Assembly: GCF_900215205.1 (NCBI RefSeq) | Contig: NZ_OBDY01000011.1 | Span: 1-64,000, forward strand | Source: Paractinoplanes atraurantiacus | GTDB lineage: Bacteria; Actinomycetota; Actinomycetes; Mycobacteriales; Micromonosporaceae | Reading direction: 5' to 3' | Length of the DNA stretch: 64,000 nt | Part shown: positions 57,418 through 64,000 of the stretch, in pieces | Position numbering within the stretch: position 1 is the first letter of the stretch | Layout of the letters: every line of letters begins with the position of its first letter | Notes under the pieces: generated by a model | Told to the model about the DNA's origin: nothing | Database searches by the model: none | What the model saw: only the letters and a program-made list of their open reading frames with translations | Program-made: the position numbers and the translations under genes

Positions 57418-58149
57418 TTATTTTGCCGGATCCGGCTCCTGGAGACGATCTTCGAGGCCGGCGGCGGCGAAGGCGCTGCGGACGTCGCTGATGGACTCGG
57501 TGAAGTGGGCCCAGCTGTCGATGTGGGCGGGCACGACGGTCCCGGCGCCGAGGATGCGGGTCGCCTCGACCATGTCGGCGGCGCTGATCGTCAGGTTGTG
57601 GTCACCGACCAGCGGTGTGCGGGCCGCACCACCGAACAGGACCGCCACGTCGACGCGCGGGAACCGGCTGGCGATCTCGCGTACGACATCAAGCGAGGCG
57701 TTGTCGCCGCTGACATAGACGGTTTCGCCGGCCGCTTCCAGGACGAAGCCCGTCACCGGGCCGACCAGATGCTCCGTGCCGTCGGGGCCGTGCTGGGCCG
57801 GGACCGCGGTGATGCGCACATCGCCGACGGTCGTGCTCTCCCACGCTTCGAGACCACGGGCGTTGCCACCAAGCCGCTCGGCTCCGGCCGGGGTGGTCAG
57901 CACCAGCGGGACCGTGGCGGCGAACGCGCGGCCGCCGTGGTCGAGGTTGTCGGGGTGCTGGTCGTGGGAGAGCAGCACGACGTCGACCGGCCCGGCGGCC
58001 TCCGGACCGGCCGCGGCGGGCGCGGTCTTGGTGAGGGCGCGGTCGCCGATCGGATAGTCGCCGGCGTCGTCGAAGGTGGGGTCGGTCAGGAAGGTGAGGC
58101 CGCCGAGCCGGAACGTCACGGTCGGGCCACCGAAGCCACGGAAGTTCAT
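57418..58149 (-). CDS. MBL-fold metallo-hydrolase (UlaG-like)
   Basis: The 243-residue protein has the metallo-beta-lactamase fold with FLTDPTFDD, VVLLSHDQHPDNLDH (the H-x-H-x-D-H motif is here SHDQHPDNLDH), AQHGPDG, VSGDNASL and a late PAHIDSW. This pattern suits UlaG-like or lactonase-type enzymes. ATG 58149 with GAGGA upstream gives the family's normal length; the frame to 58884 lies antisense to the AraC gene. It is divergent from a GlxA-type regulator that probably controls it. Confidence 0.88.
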   Translation of the reverse strand: MNFRGFGGPTVTFRLGGLTFLTDPTFDDAGDYPIGDRALTKTAPAAAGPEAAGPVDVVLLSHDQHPDNLDHGGRAFAATVPLVLTTPAGAERLGGNARGLEAWESTTVGDVRITAVPAQHGPDGTEHLVGPVTGFVLEAAGETVYVSGDNASLDVVREIASRFPRVDVAVLFGGAARTPLVGDHNLTISAADMVEATRILGAGTVVPAHIDSWAHFTESISDVRSAFAAAGLEDRLQEPDPAK

Positions 58150-58186
58150 GTCCTCACTCTGGCCGCCGTCCACGAAAAGGGGCAGT

Positions 58187-58219
58187 GGCTGGAAAGCCAT
58201 CGTGCGATAGGTTCCAGCC
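58187..58219. promoter_or_regulatory. Candidate operator between MBL and GlxA genes
   Basis: GGCTGGAA-N17-TTCCAGCC is a perfect 8-bp inverted repeat ending at the base before the glxA start. Such wide spacing suits an AraC-type dimer. Confidence 0.6.
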
Positions 58220-59257
58220 ATGACACGTGACCGGGCCACGATCGGCGTGCTCATCGGCGACGGCGCCTCGATCCTCGAGGTGGCGGTCGCCCCGCGCGTC
58301 TTCGAGATCGACCACGGCCCACGCGGCGGCCCCACCTTCGAGCTGCTGACGGCCGGCGAACATCCCGGTCCGCTCGCGACGACCGGCGGCATCACACTGA
58401 GCGCACCGCATCCCCTGTCCGCCCTCGACCGGGCCGGGGTGGTCATCGTCCCCGGCTGGCGACGCCCCGGCGGACCCCCGGTCGCAGATCCAGTTCTGAA
58501 GAGCTTGGTTCGGGCGTACGCCGAGGGCGCCACCGTGGTCGGCCTCTGCCTCGGAGCTTTCGTCCTGGCCGAGGCCGGCCTGCTCGACGGGCGCCGGGCC
58601 ACCACCCACTGGGTGTGCCTGCCCGAGTTCACGTCACAGTTCCCGAAGGTCGAGGTCGTCCACGACGCGCTCTTCGTCGACGAGGGCCGCCTGATCACCA
58701 GCGCCGGCAGCGCCGCCGGCTTGGACGCCTGCCTGCACCTGCTGCGCCGCGACCACGGCCCGGAGGTCGCCAACGCCACCGCCCGCGCCCTGGTCGTGGC
58801 CCCACAACGGGCCGGAGGCCAGGCCCAGTTCGTCGAACGCCCGGTACCCACCCTCGGCCACGGCGACCCGATCACCGACGCCATGCGCTACGCCCTGGAA
58901 CACCTCGACGACACCACCCTGGACATCGACCGCCTGGCCGCCGCCGCCCGCCTGAGCCGCCGAAGCTTCGACCGCCGCTTCCGCGAGACCGCCGGCTGCT
59001 CCCCACTGCAGTGGCTGCTGCACCAGCGCATCCTGCGGGCCCAGCACATCCTCTCCACCACCGACCTCCCGATGAACGCCGTGGCCCGCTCCAGCGGCTT
59101 CACCGACGCCGTAGCAATGCGCCCCCACTTCCGCCGCCTGGTAGGCGTCCCACCCCAGTCGTACCGCGAAAGCTTCCACCCCACCGCCACCCCTCACGCT
59201 CCTTCCCCGCCAGCCGCCGATAGCGCGCCCACCCACTCCCGCCCAGCCGGCCAGTAG
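58220..59257 (+). CDS. GlxA-family regulator (DJ-1/PfpI + AraC HTH)
   Basis: The 345-residue protein has an N-terminal DJ-1/PfpI-like domain (about residues 8-180) with the nucleophile-elbow-like VVGLCLGAFVLAEAGLL, and a C-terminal AraC HTH (about 220-315: LAAAARLSRRSFDRRFRETAG, SSGFTDAVAMRPHFRRLVGVPPQSYR). The tail is Pro/Ser-rich. Its divergent MBL-fold neighbour is the likely target. The ATG abuts the operator candidate. Confidence 0.9.
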   Translation: MTRDRATIGVLIGDGASILEVAVAPRVFEIDHGPRGGPTFELLTAGEHPGPLATTGGITLSAPHPLSALDRAGVVIVPGWRRPGGPPVADPVLKSLVRAYAEGATVVGLCLGAFVLAEAGLLDGRRATTHWVCLPEFTSQFPKVEVVHDALFVDEGRLITSAGSAAGLDACLHLLRRDHGPEVANATARALVVAPQRAGGQAQFVERPVPTLGHGDPITDAMRYALEHLDDTTLDIDRLAAAARLSRRSFDRRFRETAGCSPLQWLLHQRILRAQHILSTTDLPMNAVARSSGFTDAVAMRPHFRRLVGVPPQSYRESFHPTATPHAPSPPAADSAPTHSRPAGQ

Positions 59258-59438
59258 CGCCCCACATCCCTTCCCCGCCCAGCGCCAGCCCTCGACAGCG
59301 CACCCAACCCCCTTCCCCGCCGGGCTCACCGCCCAGCGCCGCCCGCCAACCATTGGCCAGCCCTCTCCGACCCGCCATTTCCCCCGCCTGACCCGGCGCT
59401 TGTCGTCGATGGCGGGTGGGGCGGGATAGGGTTCGATC

Positions 59439-60134
59439 ATGGGTGTTGTTGCCGAACTTGTTCTTGTCCGGCACGGGCAGAGCCTGGCCAACGTTGCTTT
59501 TCCCGACGCTGACGCCAAGGGTCTGCTGGAGGCGGAGGTGAGTGGCCGCGACGCCGAGGTGCCGCTGACCGAGCGCGGGGAGCAGCAGGCGGCCGCGCTG
59601 GGCGAGTGGCTCGGCCAGTTGCCCGAGACCGACCGGCCCCAGGTGGTCATCACGTCGCCGTACCTGCGGGCGCGGGAGACGTGGCGGCTGGCGGCGAAGG
59701 CGTCCGGCGTCGACCTGCCCGCGCCGGCCACCGACGATCGGCTGGTCGACCGTCTGCTCGGTGACCTGGAGATGATGACCCGGGCCGCCGTGGCCGAGCG
59801 TTTTCCGGGCGAGGCGAAGCGCCGCACCGACGCCGGCGAGTACCGCTACGCCCCGCCGAACGGCGAGTCGTTCGCCGACATCGAGGTGCGCCTCGGCGCC
59901 TTCCTCGACGACCTCAACCGCGACCACGACGGCGAGCGGGTCATCGTGGTCGCCCACGACGCCGTCGTCCTGATGATGCGGGCCGTCATCGAGAAGCTCG
60001 ACTGGGATCAGGTCGTCGCGGCCGAACGCGCCGCCGGCAATGTCCGCAACGCGTCGCTCTCCCGCTTCGTCGAGGTCGACGGCCGGCTCGAGCTGGCCTA
60101 CTACAACTCGGTGGATCACCTGCCGCAGGGCTGA
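59439..60134 (+). CDS. Histidine phosphatase family protein (phosphoglycerate mutase-like)
   Basis: The 231-residue protein has the phospho-acceptor motif LVRHGQSLAN (residues 8-17), a second Arg in TSPYLRARETW, the conserved acid/Arg region around GESFADIEVRL and the second His in VAHDAVVLMM. It could be a phosphatase or a mutase. The 59258-59438 gap before it is low-complexity, built of ccccgcc and cagcgcccaac-like words, with no gene seen. Confidence 0.88.
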   Translation: MGVVAELVLVRHGQSLANVAFPDADAKGLLEAEVSGRDAEVPLTERGEQQAAALGEWLGQLPETDRPQVVITSPYLRARETWRLAAKASGVDLPAPATDDRLVDRLLGDLEMMTRAAVAERFPGEAKRRTDAGEYRYAPPNGESFADIEVRLGAFLDDLNRDHDGERVIVVAHDAVVLMMRAVIEKLDWDQVVAAERAAGNVRNASLSRFVEVDGRLELAYYNSVDHLPQG

Positions 60135-60188
60135 GACCAGCCGAACGGTGGTTGCCGCGACGGCACCGGATCGTCATGATCTTCGATC

Positions 60189-61694
60189 GTGCTTGCCGAA
60201 GTGCTCGTCGTGGCGCTGGTCCTCGCGCTCCTGGCCGACGTGGTCACCAACCTGCTGCGCCCGGGCCGGTCCATGGCCCAGATCGAGGCACGGCCGGACG
60301 GGCGGATCTGGTTCTACCGCCGCTTCCTGTTCGGCGGCTGGACGCTGGCCGTCTTCGCACTCCTGCCGGTCGTCGACAGCGGCAAGCTGACCCTGGCCGA
60401 CCTGGGCCTGACCTGGTCGGGCGGCGGTGTGGCGGCCCCGGCGCCGTCGTACGCCCCCGCCCTGGCCTGGGTCTTGACGGCGTTCCTGCTGGCAGTCCTG
60501 GTGATCAGCGGCAACCGCCTGCGCCGTCACGTGCTGGCCGGCGGCACCGTGGCCACACGGGAGAAGGCCGCGCCGATGTTCCCGCGCACACCCCGCGAAC
60601 GCGGCCTGGCCACAGCCGTCGCGGTCACCGCCGGCATCACCGAGGAGATCATCTTCCGCGGTCTCCTCGTCGCCGCCGGAGTCGCACTCTTCGACCTGCC
60701 GCTGGTGGCCGCCTGCGCGCTCAGCATCGTCCTCTTCGCAGCGACCCACCTCTACCAGGGCCCGCAGGGCGTCTACGGCGCCGCCGCCCTGGCCGTAGCC
60801 TTCACCGGCATCACCGTCCTGTCCGGCACCCTCCTCCCCGCGATCATCCTGCACGTCATCGTCGACCTGATCGCCTTCCTGCACATCCCACCCCCGGCCC
60901 TCGGCCCCACCCCAGCCGAGGCCCACCCCTCAGCCCCGCACCCGGGCGCACCACGGCAAGACGCCCCGCACCAGGGCACGCCCTGGCAAGACGCCCCGCA
61001 GCCGGTCGCGCCGCGGCAGAACGCCACGCAGCCGGTCGCGCCACGGCAAGACGCCCCGCAGCGGGTCGCGTCGCGACAGAACGCCGCCCAGCACGGCGCG
61101 CCGCGGCCGGGCACCCCGTGGCAAGAAGCCACACAGCCAAGCACCCCGTGGCAGGAGGCCACGCAGCCGGGCACCCCGCGGCCGGGCGCGCCGACAGTGG
61201 CGCGGCCCTCAAGCGCAGCGGTGGAAGCAGGTGCTCTGACGAGGGCCGAGCTCACCGCCGCGCCGGCAAACGGCCAGCCGATCGAAACCCCACCAACCGC
61301 CCCTCCGCAGGCGAGCGCGGCAGGAAAAGCGGGCCCGCCGTCGAAAGCCCAGCTCACCAACAGCCAGCCGATCGGAACCCCATCCGCCTCCCAGCCGGGA
61401 TCGCCGCGGGCGAGCGCGACAGCGGAAGCAGCAGCGCCGAAAAGCGGCCGGACGACCGATGAGCCACCCACGAGCGCAAAAGCGCCAGGAAGCGACCAGG
61501 TCATCGACGAGCCGCCCGCGAGCGCGACCGCGGAAGCCGGCGCGCTGACCAACGGCCAGGTGACGGCGGTGGCCGAGCCCGTGCTGGCCGGGGCGGCGAG
61601 CGGCGTGGGGCCACGCCACGTTCCGGTCGTGCCGGGGCCGGCTCCGGCCGGTCCTCTGGTTCCCAAGCTGCGGCGGCCGGCGCCGGGGGCTTAG
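60189..61694 (+). CDS. CPBP-family intramembrane protease with repetitive tail
   Basis: The 501-residue protein has about seven membrane helices in its first 240 residues and the CPBP motifs EEIIFRG, FAATHLYQG and HVIVDL, as in Rce1-like proteases. The remaining 260 residues are Pro/Ala/Gln-rich, with ten-residue repeats such as PVAPRQDAPQ and PSTPWQEATQ, which are not expected in the family. GTG start. The role may be membrane-protein processing or simply scaffold-like. It ends 21 bases before the convergent MDMPI gene. Confidence 0.85.
   Translation: MLAEVLVVALVLALLADVVTNLLRPGRSMAQIEARPDGRIWFYRRFLFGGWTLAVFALLPVVDSGKLTLADLGLTWSGGGVAAPAPSYAPALAWVLTAFLLAVLVISGNRLRRHVLAGGTVATREKAAPMFPRTPRERGLATAVAVTAGITEEIIFRGLLVAAGVALFDLPLVAACALSIVLFAATHLYQGPQGVYGAAALAVAFTGITVLSGTLLPAIILHVIVDLIAFLHIPPPALGPTPAEAHPSAPHPGAPRQDAPHQGTPWQDAPQPVAPRQNATQPVAPRQDAPQRVASRQNAAQHGAPRPGTPWQEATQPSTPWQEATQPGTPRPGAPTVARPSSAAVEAGALTRAELTAAPANGQPIETPPTAPPQASAAGKAGPPSKAQLTNSQPIGTPSASQPGSPRASATAEAAAPKSGRTTDEPPTSAKAPGSDQVIDEPPASATAEAGALTNGQVTAVAEPVLAGAASGVGPRHVPVVPGPAPAGPLVPKLRRPAPGA
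60930..61190 (+). repeat. 30-bp in-frame tandem repeat in the CPBP tail
   Basis: About eight copies of a 30-bp unit around gcgccacggcaagacgccccg encode ten-residue PxxPRQDAPQ-like repeats. The period is a multiple of three and the reading frame stays open to the stop at 61694. Confidence 0.85.
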
Positions 61695-61715
61695 TCGATC
61701 AGGGGGCAGGGCGAC

Positions 61716-62465
61716 TCAGTCGTTGTCGATGAAGCCCTGCAGCTCGGTCAGCACCCCGCGGTCGCCGTCGACGCGCAGGCCGTCGAAGGGGACGCGGCCG
61801 TAGAGGGCCAGCACCAGGTCGCTCGCCGAGCCGTGCACCGTGGCCACCGGGTCGCCGGCGGCCGGTGGGTCGAGGCGTACACCTGAAGGGGAAAGGTCGA
61901 CCGTGAAGACCGGGCCGTCGGTCGCCGAGAACGCGATGCGCGCCGGCCGATGGGGCCACTCGCCCGTCGAGGCCAGCCCGACCGACAGGAACTCGGCCAC
62001 CCCGTCGACCGCGATCGCGGCCGGCAGCGGCTCGGCCTTGCCGGTCGTCTCCTGCGCGTCGAAGGCGTGCACCGCCGCCTCCTGCACCTGATGGCGCGCC
62101 ACCGCCCCCGCGGTCAGTGGCGTGCCCGACGCGGCCCACCAGGCCCACACCGGCGTGTCCGCCTGCGCCCCGCGCAGCGCCGCCAGCAGCAGCTCGGTCG
62201 ACGCGGCCGACCACTCCACCAGATCGCCGTGCGGATGCTGGTCGGTGACGTCGTCGTCGCCCGGCTGCCGCGTGGGGTCGGCCATGCTCACCGCACCCGC
62301 CCAGAACCGATGGACGGCGCCGAGATGCGCGACCAGGTCGGTCAGCGTCCACTCGGGACAGCCGGGCACGCGGGCCGACCGGTCCGGCGCGGCGGCGAGC
62401 GCGGAACGCAGCGCCGCCGACCGATCGTCGATGAGAGACAGGAGCTCGGCGTAAGGGATAGTCAT
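61716..62465 (-). CDS. TIGR03083/maleylpyruvate-isomerase-family protein
   Basis: The 249-residue protein has the mycothiol-dependent superfamily pattern: GCPEWTLTDLVAHLGAVHRFWAG and RHQVQEAAVHAFDAQ, whose His residues bind metal, and a C-terminal MDMPI_C-like domain (PSGVRLDPPAAGD). The N-terminal four-helix bundle is DinB-like. It lies 30 bases after the sufT stop on the same strand and may be transcribed with the suf genes. Confidence 0.9.
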   Translation of the reverse strand: MTIPYAELLSLIDDRSAALRSALAAAPDRSARVPGCPEWTLTDLVAHLGAVHRFWAGAVSMADPTRQPGDDDVTDQHPHGDLVEWSAASTELLLAALRGAQADTPVWAWWAASGTPLTAGAVARHQVQEAAVHAFDAQETTGKAEPLPAAIAVDGVAEFLSVGLASTGEWPHRPARIAFSATDGPVFTVDLSPSGVRLDPPAAGDPVATVHGSASDLVLALYGRVPFDGLRVDGDRGVLTELQGFIDND

Positions 62466-62495
62466 ACCCGGATTTGTACCAGCCGGGTGTGACAG

Positions 62496-62834
62496 TCAGA
62501 CGTTGAACCCCAGGGCCCGCAGCTGCTCGCGCCCGTCGTCCGTGATCTTGTCGGGGCCCCACGGCGGCAGCCACACCCAGTTGATCCGGAAGTCGGAGAC
62601 GATGCCGCCGCCGGGTCCGGCCGTCAGGGCCGTCCGGGTCTGGTCCTCGATCACGTCGGTCAGCGGGCAGGCCGCCGACGTCAGCGTCATGTCGAGCGTG
62701 GCCACGTTGTCGTCGTCCACGTGCGTGCCGTAGACGAGGCCGAGGTCGACCACGTTGATGCCGAGCTCGGGGTCGACGACATCCTTCATCGCCTCCTCGA
62801 TATCGGCGATAGAAGCCTTCGCGACGTCAGTCAT
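62496..62834 (-). CDS. sufT: Metal-sulfur cluster assembly factor (SufT/PaaD-like)
   Basis: The 112-residue protein has SIADIEEAMKDVVDPELGINVVDLGLVYG and TLTSAACPLTDVIEDQ, diagnostic of the DUF59/PaaD family, with the conserved Cys in AACPL. It helps mature Fe-S proteins. ATG 62834 overlaps the sufU stop by four bases, giving a sufS-sufU-sufT operon. Confidence 0.95.
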   Translation of the reverse strand: MTDVAKASIADIEEAMKDVVDPELGINVVDLGLVYGTHVDDDNVATLDMTLTSAACPLTDVIEDQTRTALTAGPGGGIVSDFRINWVWLPPWGPDKITDDGREQLRALGFNV

Positions 62835-63286
62835 GCCTTCACCTCCGGGGCAGCGCCCACATCTACACCGGCGCGCGCCGCGGCGTCCTTGAACGCCATC
62901 CACGGCAGCAGCGCACATTTGACCCGGGCCGGGAACTTCGCCACTCCGGCGAAGGCCACCGCGTCCCCCAGCACGTCCTCGTCGGGTTCGACCTGGCCGC
63001 GCCCCTGCATCAGCTCCACGAACGCCTCGTGGATTCCCGCGATGTCGTCAGCGTCGCGCCCCTGGAGCAGCTCGTACAGCACCGACGCGGAGGCCTGGCT
63101 GATCGAGCACCCCAGCCCATCGTACGAAATGTCAGAAAAATCAGCTGCAACCCGAACGGTGATCTCGTCCCCGCACGTGGGGTTGACGTGGTGCGCCTCC
63201 CCGTCGAACGGATCACGCAGTCCACGCCCGTGCGGGTGCTTGTAGTGATCGAGAATGATCTCCTGGTAGAGCCCGTCCAGCATCAT
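62831..63286 (-). CDS. sufU: SufU-like Fe-S cluster assembly protein
   Basis: The 151-residue protein is IscU/SufU-like with the zinc-binding cysteines in NPTCGDEI, GLGCSISQAS and VKCALLPW. SufU takes sulfur from SufS and passes it on to the SUF machinery. Two in-frame ATGs sit at 63286 and 63283; the first overlaps the sufS stop (ATGATGA). It is the second gene of the suf operon here. Confidence 0.95.
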   Translation of the reverse strand: MMLDGLYQEIILDHYKHPHGRGLRDPFDGEAHHVNPTCGDEITVRVAADFSDISYDGLGCSISQASASVLYELLQGRDADDIAGIHEAFVELMQGRGQVEPDEDVLGDAVAFAGVAKFPARVKCALLPWMAFKDAAARAGVDVGAAPEVKA

Positions 63287-64000
63287 CAGGCGAACACCTT
63301 CCGCACCTGGTCGAGGCCGCGCGCGAGGGCGTCGATCTCGTCCGTGGTCGTGTAGAGGTAGAACGACGCCCGCGTCATCGCCGGCACCCCGAACCGGGCG
63401 CACACCGGCTTGGCGCAGTGGTGACCGACCCGCACCTCGACGCCGAGCGCGTCCAGCACCTGCCCCACGTCGTGCGGGTGCACCCCTTCGACGTCGAAGG
63501 ACAGGGTTCCTCCGCGGCCTTCCGGCGTGGCCGGGCCGAACAGGCGCACATAAGGCACATCGGCCAGGACCTTCAGCGCGTACGCCGTGATGTCCTGCTC
63601 GTGCTGGTGGACGGCGTCCATGCCGAGCGCGTTCAGGTAGTCCACGGCCGCGCCGAGCCCGATGGCCTCGGCGATCGGCGGCGTGCCGGCCTCGAAGCGG
63701 GCCGGCGGCGGCGCGTACGTCGTCCGGGCCATCGTGACCGTCTCGATCATCGATCCGCCGGCCAGGAACGGCGGCATCTCGGCCAGCAGGTCGTACCGGC
63801 CCCAGAGGACGCCGATGCCGGTCGGGCCGAGCATCTTGTGCCCGGTGAACGCGATGAAGTCGGCCCCCAGCGTGCGCACGTCGACCGGCAGGTGCGGCAC
63901 CGACTGCGAGGCGTCGAGCATGACCAGCGCGCCGACCTGCTTGGCCCGCTCGACGATCCGCGACAGATCGTTGATCGTGCCGAGCGTGTTCGACATGTGC
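63286..64000 (-). CDS. sufS: SufS cysteine desulfurase (5' end beyond the window)
   Basis: About 237 C-terminal residues of a PLP enzyme are present. The cofactor lysine is in AFTGHKMLGPTGIG and the active-site loop Cys in RVGHHCAKPVCARFG. Typical SufS is about 410 residues, so roughly 170 are outside the window. It is coupled to sufU by an ATGATGA overlap. The upstream genes of the suf operon lie past the edge. Confidence 0.95.
   Translation of the reverse strand, partial: HMSNTLGTINDLSRIVERAKQVGALVMLDASQSVPHLPVDVRTLGADFIAFTGHKMLGPTGIGVLWGRYDLLAEMPPFLAGGSMIETVTMARTTYAPPPARFEAGTPPIAEAIGLGAAVDYLNALGMDAVHQHEQDITAYALKVLADVPYVRLFGPATPEGRGGTLSFDVEGVHPHDVGQVLDALGVEVRVGHHCAKPVCARFGVPAMTRASFYLYTTTDEIDALARGLDQVRKVFA

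Noticed and set aside
62831..63403. Longer sufU frame from 63403
   Set aside because: The extra 39 residues are antisense-like and the ATGATGA overlap at 63286 gives the conserved N-terminus.

Overview
The window is chromosomal DNA from a very high-GC actinomycete, most likely a member of the Micromonosporaceae such as an Actinoplanes relative (inference). Supporting signs are the strong GC bias, frequent GTG starts, ATGA/GTGA gene overlaps, and actinobacterial marker families: acVLRF1, ECF42 with a DGPF partner, AcnR, DUF2630, TIGR03083/TIGR03086 mycothiol-type enzymes, TIGR04222, and a fabG-inhA-hemH operon arranged as in mycobacteria. I see no rRNA, tRNA, intact insertion sequence, prophage or CRISPR array.

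Layout. 0-6 kb: simple repeats, an MFS exporter, a lipoprotein, a Zn alcohol dehydrogenase divergent from a TetR regulator, and an L,D-transpeptidase. 6-12.6 kb: the fabG-inhA-hemH-HAD operon, divergent from a two-component pair, then a secreted alpha/beta hydrolase. 12.6-19.3 kb: two tiny ORFs, a MoxR-DUF58-VWA operon, a pair of bacterial PH-domain membrane proteins and an FlK-type thioesterase. 19.3-31.3 kb: PfkB kinase, SodC-like lipoprotein, PepP, a phosphodiesterase, an ECF42 sigma factor with its DGPF partner, a methyltransferase and a large type I pullulanase. 31.3-42.4 kb: aconitase with an iron-box-like site, a CHASE histidine kinase, a short CoaD-like protein, a second two-component pair whose junction is filled by tandem repeats, DUF2630, a RIO kinase, a HAD protein lacking its nucleophile, and AcnR. 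42.4-48.2 kb: a three-gene TIGR04222/MNIO/partner cassette, a decayed SDR gene, an XRE regulator and a Mug glycosylase operon. 48.2-64 kb: ABC exporter, enoyl-CoA hydratase with HTH protein, ABC-F ATPase with leader peptide, zinc peptidase, acVLRF1, AlkD, LysE, GlxA-type regulator, CPBP protease, and the sufS-sufU-sufT operon cut by the window edge.

The most interesting locus is 42.4-44.7 kb. A membrane protein ends in four cysteines spaced exactly six residues apart in Gly/Ser (positions 282, 288, 294 and 300 of 302). It is translationally coupled to a DUF692/MNIO iron enzyme, which is coupled to a small partner protein. This looks like a post-translational modification system acting on the Cys/Gly tail of a membrane-anchored substrate.

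A second theme is short tandem repeats. They fill many gaps (1-231, 4797-4990, 38195-38480, 39126-39440, 40871-40930) and have entered coding regions as repetitive linkers or tails (L,D-transpeptidase, DUF58, PH-domain protein, CPBP protease). A third theme is control of aconitase: an IdeR/DtxR-like box and a 19-bp motif shared with acnR both lie upstream of acnA, although the acnR-like gene is about 7.5 kb away.
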